From: Paenibacillus abyssi
Lineage (GTDB): Bacteria > Bacillota > Bacilli > Paenibacillales > Paenibacillaceae
DNA: 64,000 nucleotides
Direction: 5' to 3'
Assembly (NCBI RefSeq): GCF_014640295.1
Contig: NZ_BMGR01000007.1
Coordinates: forward strand, 1 to 64,000
The first letter of the stretch is position 1; each line of letters opens with the position of its first letter. The position numbers and the translations under genes were made by a program. Under the pieces are notes generated by a model. That model was not told the origin of the DNA, searched no databases, and was given only the letters and a program-made list of their open reading frames with translations. Shown here piece by piece: positions 59,373-64,000 of the stretch.

Positions 59373-60259
59373 AGGCATGCCAGCTCTATGCATATATCCG
59401 TGAACGACGGGATCGGTGGACCGTCAAGGAGATGTGCGAAGTACTTGCTATCAGTGAATCGGGCTATTACCGTAGCTTGAAGCCCACACCCAAACAGGAG
59501 CGGCAGCAACTTCTTCTGGTCAAAATCAAAGACATTATTGCAGAACATGAAGACAACAGGAATTAAGGTGTCCAGCGCATTCTGCTGGCGCTGTCACAAA
59601 TAGAGATCACGACCAGCTACAGAACCGTCTATCGAATTATGAAGAAGCACGGCCTGCTGAAGAAAGCCAAGCGTCATCCAAACGGCATTACACGTGAGGA
59701 TGCCGCAGCTCAGAAGAGCGAAAACCTGATCCGCAGAGATTTCAAATCCTCAGCACCCAACCAAAAGTGGTGGCTATCGGATATCACCGGAGTCCCTTGT
59801 TCAGACGGCAAGCTATATCTGTCCGCGGTACTGGATTGTTTCAACGGAGAGATCGTGGGCGTCGCCATGGACGATAACATGCGCAAGCAACTCTGCATCC
59901 AATCCTTTGAGAATGCCTGTAAAGCAAGAAATGCTCGCGGAATGATTTTTCACAGTGATCGAGGCAGTCAATTCACGAGCCAGGCATTCCGAGAGTGTCT
60001 AGCTAAACGAGGTGCCATTCAGAGCATGAGCGGCACAGGGCGTTGCTATGACAACGCAAGGATGGAGAGCTTTTTTGCTACGCTAAAGAAAGAGAAGCTG
60101 TACAAGATCAACACGGAGCGCTATCCGATGGCCTATATTAAATCGATCATCTTCAGATATATCATGGTCTACTACAACAGACGGCGGGTCTACACCTCTA
60201 ATCCAGGGGGCTGGCCCCCAACTATCTATCGCGAAAGAATGCTGTCACAAGCAGCTTAG
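59346..60259 (+). pseudogene. IS3-family transposase OrfB with nonsense codon
   Basis: In the -1 frame after the slip site the protein runs through KACQLYAYIRERRDRW and has a TAA at 59564-59566 where homologues have a tyrosine (DNRN-Y-GVQRI). Beyond it the catalytic DDE core is intact: WLSDITGVP, FHSDRGSQFTS and ARMESFFATLK. Full-length transposase therefore needs suppression of the stop. Confidence 0.82.
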
Positions 60260-60605
60260 CAACTGGATTTCTGTATGAGGGTGTTTTCAAACTGTACTTT
60301 TTTTGACAACTCCAGAAAAGCGGAAGAGGTCTTAAACGGCATGACATGGGAGAAATATGTGTATAAATTTGTTATATTCAGTTTGTGCGTGGGCTTGTTA
60401 GCCACGGTTATTCGATGGATTTTGGCATTAGTAAATGAAACTGGAGATATAGTAGAATACGTCGGTGGTCCCATTGCTATATTAGTTGATGCTATTCTTG
60501 CTTTTGTCCTTTGGAGAGGACCCCACTTGCTTCGTTTTGTATTGAAATCTATTTACTGGTTCATGCCCGTGGGAGAGATGGATTTGAAAGCAGATTTAAG
60601 GACAG

Positions 60606-60637
60606 AAAAACGGGCAGCTGCAGGGCTGCCCGTTTTG
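60606..60637 (+). terminator. Terminator-like hairpin inside the 3' end of the split membrane-protein gene
   Basis: ACGGGCAGC pairs with GCTGCCCGT and is followed by TTTT, yet it lies 28 nt before the stop codon. It may act in either direction for transcripts entering from the left. Confidence 0.5.
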
Positions 60638-60694
60638 AATATAGAACAAGCATCATCGAAGTGATTCGTGCAGCAGTAAATTCTACCGCTCGTA

Positions 60695-62257
60695 CTAGTC
60701 TATCCGCGTCCCGGTCTCATACACGCCGTAGGTCGATACGGTAATGCCGGTGTCTGTGCGTGTGACTGTCCAATCCCAGCCGCTCTTATAGTTGGTCAGT
60801 AGCAGCTTGTCGTTCACTTCATCGTATGTCCATGTGCCAGTCTGGGCTCCATTCCAGTAGAAGGAAATGGTGCCGTCTTCATGGATCGTCAGCTCTCTGC
60901 CGTCCGCTCCACCGGGAACATACATTTTCCAGGTGCCGGTGAAGTAAGCGGACCCGCCTGCGGACGCCTGTGTTTCACTGCCGCTGTTCGCCCCGCTGCT
61001 ACCGCTGCCGCCCGCCGAGCCTGCATCGGCAGGGCTCGTAATGACGATCTTCTTCGTCACATTGTCGAAGGAAATCTTATGCTTCAGCTGATCGCTGACG
61101 AAGCGGATCGGCACCATCGTTACTTTCCCCTGCATGATGGCGGGCACATCCATCATCACGGTCTTGCCATTCACTTTGGCGGCGGACTGATCGAGCACCA
61201 GCACAATCGTATCCTGTCCCAATGTAATGGTAATGCTGCGTTCCTTGCCGTTCCATTTCACCCCGGCGCCAAGCGCTTCACTGACGAAACGGAGCGGAAT
61301 GACCGCACGGCCGTTATAGGTGGACGGTGCGGCTTCGAGTGTATGGGCTTTATTATTGACGTAGGCTGTTTTATTGCCAATCTGCAGTACAATCTGATTC
61401 TGCGGTCCGTCAGCGTCATCCGCTGATTGTCCTCCCCCTTCAGGGACGATCGTTACTTTAATCGCGCCGGAAACGTCGATCAGCTCCCCATACTCATCAT
61501 AGGACACAAGCTTATACAGATAAGTGTGACCGATAAAGGTATAGTGATCTGTATACTCGGTTTCTGTCAGCATGAAATCGGTCATCCTCACATATGGGGC
61601 GCCGTTGTCTGAGCGGTAGATGTCCCACATATACTCACCGGGCAGCTGTGTCCAGGGGATCGTAATTGCGTTTTCGCCCTCGAACTCATATTCTGCAAGC
61701 GGATTAAGCGCATCTTCCGCCGGAGAACCGATATCCAACGAGAGCGGATAGTCGTCGCCGCCCTGGTCGTAGACTTCTTCCTCCGCCTCGAAGACATAAG
61801 AGAACCTGACCTGCGTAATCGAGAGGCCGTTGTCCGGAAGGATGCGGTCGATAAGAAGCTTGGCGTAGGTGCCGTCCTGCAGCATGACGAGGTACAAAGC
61901 GCCCTGCTCGATTTTCAATGAATTCGTAAAGCCGGACGTATAGCGGACGGTCGGATCGGTTAATTCCTCCTTGCCAAGCTTACGGATGGACAGCGCTCCA
62001 ATATCGCCATATTGATTGATGACGATATCCGTCTCCGGGCTTACGCGCGTGTAATCCAACGTGGATAAATTCAATCCTCCCCGGTCCAGCACATCCCCTG
62101 ACCAATTTAGTGTGTAAGGATGCATCGGGCTGTAGACCGCGCTTTGCTCTTCGGTCCAGTAGATCGTTCCGGCAGCCTGGGCTGTTCCCGGTGCTAAGCC
62201 TGACACTGCAAGGCACAACAGCAGCATCGTTAACAATGTGGCAATTTTATTTTTCAC
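60695..62257 (-). CDS. Secreted copper-amine-oxidase N-domain protein
   Basis: About 520 residues with a signal peptide (IATLLTMLLLCLAVSGLA, cleavage near AQA-AG). A fibronectin-like region near 200-265 is followed by the Cu_amine_oxidN1 domain (about 295-405), with NGRAVIPLRFVSEALGAGVKW and its repeat KVTMVPIRFVSDQL. A Gly/Ser linker leads to a C-terminal lipocalin-like module (TGTWKMYV...). This domain is common in Paenibacillus wall proteins and binds no copper by itself. GTG 62257 follows AAGGAG. Confidence 0.82.
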   Translation of the reverse strand: MKNKIATLLTMLLLCLAVSGLAPGTAQAAGTIYWTEEQSAVYSPMHPYTLNWSGDVLDRGGLNLSTLDYTRVSPETDIVINQYGDIGALSIRKLGKEELTDPTVRYTSGFTNSLKIEQGALYLVMLQDGTYAKLLIDRILPDNGLSITQVRFSYVFEAEEEVYDQGGDDYPLSLDIGSPAEDALNPLAEYEFEGENAITIPWTQLPGEYMWDIYRSDNGAPYVRMTDFMLTETEYTDHYTFIGHTYLYKLVSYDEYGELIDVSGAIKVTIVPEGGGQSADDADGPQNQIVLQIGNKTAYVNNKAHTLEAAPSTYNGRAVIPLRFVSEALGAGVKWNGKERSITITLGQDTIVLVLDQSAAKVNGKTVMMDVPAIMQGKVTMVPIRFVSDQLKHKISFDNVTKKIVITSPADAGSAGGSGSSGANSGSETQASAGGSAYFTGTWKMYVPGGADGRELTIHEDGTISFYWNGAQTGTWTYDEVNDKLLLTNYKSGWDWTVTRTDTGITVSTYGVYETGTRID

Positions 62258-62411
62258 AGACTTCACTCCTTGAAAGATATAGTGGAAAAAACTTGCTGCG
62301 ATTACAATAACAATCCTGGTTTACAAATAACTAACAAGCGATTTTGTGATAAATTTGTGATGGGTTTGAAAGCTGACTGCGTTAAGATGAAGCAATAAGG
62401 AAAGGATGGGG

Positions 62412-63209
62412 ATGTCTGTGTCTTTTTTTAAAAAGGCATTGGCCAAAGTCGGAATCGGCGGTGTAAAAGTGGATCTGGGGCTAGCAAGCGGCAGCTTGAC
62501 CGCCGGGGAAAAGTTTCAGTCCGTTGTCCGGATCCGTGGTGGCAGTGTGGAGCAGCAGCTGCAGACCTGTGAAATTTGTTTGTATGCGGAGTATACGCAG
62601 CACCGCGCCAATGCGAATGGCGAAATGCGGCAGATTTCGGCTAAAGCGTTAATTCAAACCTATACGCTTGCTTGTGATTTTACGCTGAAGCCGGGCGAAA
62701 CCCGTGAGCTTCCGTTGACCCTGCTCCTGCCTCTGCATACTCCTCCCAAGCTTACCCGGGAATCCGTCTGGTTCCAGACGCGGCTTGATCTGGAGAAGGC
62801 GGTCGACCCTTCGGGCAAGGACCGGATCGATGTGCTGCCCGATCCTTTAATGAAGCGGATTCTGAATGCCATGGAGCGGCTCGGCTTCCAGCTGGCCAAA
62901 TCGTATTTGACGGAAAACAGCAATGACCAGCTCAGCCCGGATCCTTTTGTCCAGAAGCTCATCTACAGTCCTTCGGCCGGGTACCAGCATGTATTGGAAG
63001 CGGCCATCATCACACCCGTATGGTTGTCCGATATCCTGCAGATCAATATGGAAATCAAGCGCAGACAAGGACTGCTTCACTCGATTACCGGAAAGGACAC
63101 CGTGCAGGATACCATACAGCTCGTTCCGGCGGAATGGGGGCAGAGGAACGATGAAGCGCTTGCCGCGCAGCTGGAGGGCATCATAAGTTTTGCCGCTAAC
63201 AGTGAATAA
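62412..63209 (+). CDS. spo0M: Sporulation control protein Spo0M
   Basis: A 265-residue arrestin-like protein: SFFKKALAKVGIGGVKVDLGL opens the N-terminal beta-sandwich, continued by GEKFQSVVRIRGGSVEQQL and FTLKPGETRELP. Spo0M affects early sporulation and division in Bacillus. ATG 62412 with AAAGG six bases before is chosen over ATG 62406. Its upstream region is shared with the divergent secreted-protein gene. Confidence 0.88.
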   Translation: MSVSFFKKALAKVGIGGVKVDLGLASGSLTAGEKFQSVVRIRGGSVEQQLQTCEICLYAEYTQHRANANGEMRQISAKALIQTYTLACDFTLKPGETRELPLTLLLPLHTPPKLTRESVWFQTRLDLEKAVDPSGKDRIDVLPDPLMKRILNAMERLGFQLAKSYLTENSNDQLSPDPFVQKLIYSPSAGYQHVLEAAIITPVWLSDILQINMEIKRRQGLLHSITGKDTVQDTIQLVPAEWGQRNDEALAAQLEGIISFAANSE

Positions 63210-63247
63210 ACCGGCGGCGGAACGCAACGCATCATGCAGCAAAAGAG

Positions 63248-63270
63248 GCGCCGCAAGCGCTTTTTTTTTG
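63248..63270 (+). terminator. Short terminator after spo0M
   Basis: AGGCGC and GCGCTT bracket CGCAA and run into T9. The stem is short but GC-rich. TATACT follows within the next few bases and may belong to a promoter for the gene at 63343. Confidence 0.55.
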
Positions 63271-63342
63271 CTATACTATAAGCAATAAAAACACGATCTT
63301 AACGATGATGAAGGAACGAAGTCAAAGGGTGGTGGCAAGCCT

Positions 63343-64000
63343 GTGACGCCGGATGAACAGATCGACGGCTTGTTGCGGCAAAAGCGGTTTGCGGATGCAT
63401 ATATACGCATGGAAGGCAAGGTGCTCGAAGGCGGAAAGCTCGATGAGGCAGCGCTTCGCCGATTGCCGCGGGAGAGCCTGCATGCTTCTCCGATTCTGAT
63501 GCAGGCGCTGGGCGGGATTTGCTGCCGCAAGGGAGAACTCCATGAAGCCAGGCAATGGCTGGAGCTGGCGGTGAAGGGCTTTGGCTCAATGCCTTATCCG
63601 GCGGGACTGCTGTCGGCGATGTGTGCGTTCACCCATGTCCTGCTTAGACTGGGTGAAACGGCTGAGGCGGAGACGCTGCTTAAGTTTCTCAAGCAGGAAT
63701 ATGAGCGGATGAAGCCGGAGGAGCACAGCGGCGGGCTGCTGTCCGTTTTGGCAGCCGGCAGCAGGCTGATCGGCTCCATGCGCTTTGCCAAGCAGTGGTA
63801 TATCGATGCGGTCGAGTTTTACGACCGGAGGCAGCGCATCAGCGAGGCGGCCGATGTTCTGGCAGAGCTGCTGCTGCACTGCGGCGATGAACTGGATCCG
63901 GGCGAATGGGCGGATATGGCATGGAGATTGCAGAGGTGGGGCGGCGAGTCGGGAGGAAGCGCCTTTAACAAGGCATGGATGCTGGCGCTTAAGGATGCCC
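63343..64000 (+). CDS. Repeat-rich (TPR-like) protein, partial at window end
   Basis: An open frame from GTG 63343 (AGGGTGGTGG upstream) runs to the window end without a stop, at least 219 codons. It is helical, with TPR-like helix pairs such as ARQWLELAVKGF and LRLGETAEAETLLKFLKQEYE. This resembles the middle repeats of MalT/LuxR-type regulators, but the part that would confirm this lies outside. No trace of an ATPase domain is seen upstream. Confidence 0.6.
   Translation, partial: MTPDEQIDGLLRQKRFADAYIRMEGKVLEGGKLDEAALRRLPRESLHASPILMQALGGICCRKGELHEARQWLELAVKGFGSMPYPAGLLSAMCAFTHVLLRLGETAEAETLLKFLKQEYERMKPEEHSGGLLSVLAAGSRLIGSMRFAKQWYIDAVEFYDRRQRISEAADVLAELLLHCGDELDPGEWADMAWRLQRWGGESGGSAFNKAWMLALKDA

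Larger units (their letters stand above)
59021..60296 (+). mobile_element. IS3-family insertion sequence, about 1276 bp
   Basis: Left end TGCAGTCGAAAAACCCCCTCA and right end (reverse complement) TACAGTTTGAAAACACCCTCA form imperfect inverted repeats. It carries orfA and orfB. No clear 3- or 4-bp target duplication is visible at these ends. Confidence 0.85.
58948..60664 (+). pseudogene. Small membrane-protein gene split by an IS3 element
   Basis: Left part: ATG 58948 (GGAGG seven bases upstream) reads MRINLINEFSEDLKSGKKWS up to 59020. Right part: from 60297 the same frame reads FFDNSRKAEEVLNGMTWEKY and continues to 60664 with two hydrophobic segments. Joining the flanks at the element ends restores one frame of about 147 codons. 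A start at ATG 60341 could still make a shortened two-helix protein. Family not recognised. Confidence 0.75.

Overview
The window looks like a chromosome segment of a Paenibacillus-type, endospore-forming Firmicute. Evidence: gene orders shared with Bacillus subtilis (hprK-lgt-ppaX-yvoF, a his operon, trxB...rapZ-yvcK-whiA-crh, cggR-gapA-pgk-tpiA-gpmI-eno, secG-rnr-smpB-ssrA), sporulation genes (sda, spo0M), a CtsR box at clpP and a CggR operator before cggR. No species can be named from this window alone.

1-900: the 3' end of a 23S rRNA gene, then six tRNA genes (Met, Val, Asp, Phe, Tyr, Lys) and a strong terminator; no 5S gene lies between. 1-38.7 kb is core genome: a TagO/WecA-type transferase, a PucR-type regulator, a sugar-ABC ATPase, HPr kinase with Lgt and PpaX, histidine biosynthesis (hisZ-G-D-B-H-F-IE-J, with hisA missing) followed by prs, a TPR protein, trxB, a ROK glucokinase, rapZ-yvcK-whiA and an HPr-type gene in the crh position. 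Then come sda and clpP on the minus strand, tRNA-Arg, the complete central glycolytic operon behind its CggR operator, and secG-rnr-smpB-ssrA. HprK and the HPr-like protein fit one carbon-control circuit, and CggR/GapA/Pgk/Tpi/Gpm/Eno one pathway.

38.7-60.7 kb is an accessory region that starts exactly at the 3' end of ssrA (tmRNA). A 39-bp perfect copy of the ssrA end and its downstream flank recurs at 48.26 kb, and a diverged 86-bp copy of the ssrA 3' end recurs at 49.12 kb, so at least two elements have accreted at ssrA. Inside, five copies of a bipartite-hairpin repeat of about 127 bp (the fifth copy is half), all in one orientation, separate short gene cassettes that lie in either orientation. 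The cassettes hold a ScaI-like restriction endonuclease without a methylase, a decayed gene, a PUA/EVE-like protein with an unknown partner, a WYL-TnsA-like nuclease, a small zinc-ribbon gene pair, an unknown 287-residue protein and, last, an AbrB-Doc toxin-antitoxin pair. No recombinase is encoded in the array. This integron-like layout is the most unusual thing in the window.

Beyond it lie an HD/Hsp90-like ATPase fusion, remnants of a nuclease and of a serine recombinase, a frameshifted large serine recombinase, an AAA-ATPase plus subtilisin pair matching the ietAS antiphage system, and an IS3-family element that interrupts a small membrane-protein gene. An IS21-family element with a clear 6-bp target duplication sits inside the cassette array. 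The core resumes at 60.7 kb with a secreted copper-amine-oxidase-N-domain protein, Spo0M and a partial repeat-like protein that runs off the window.
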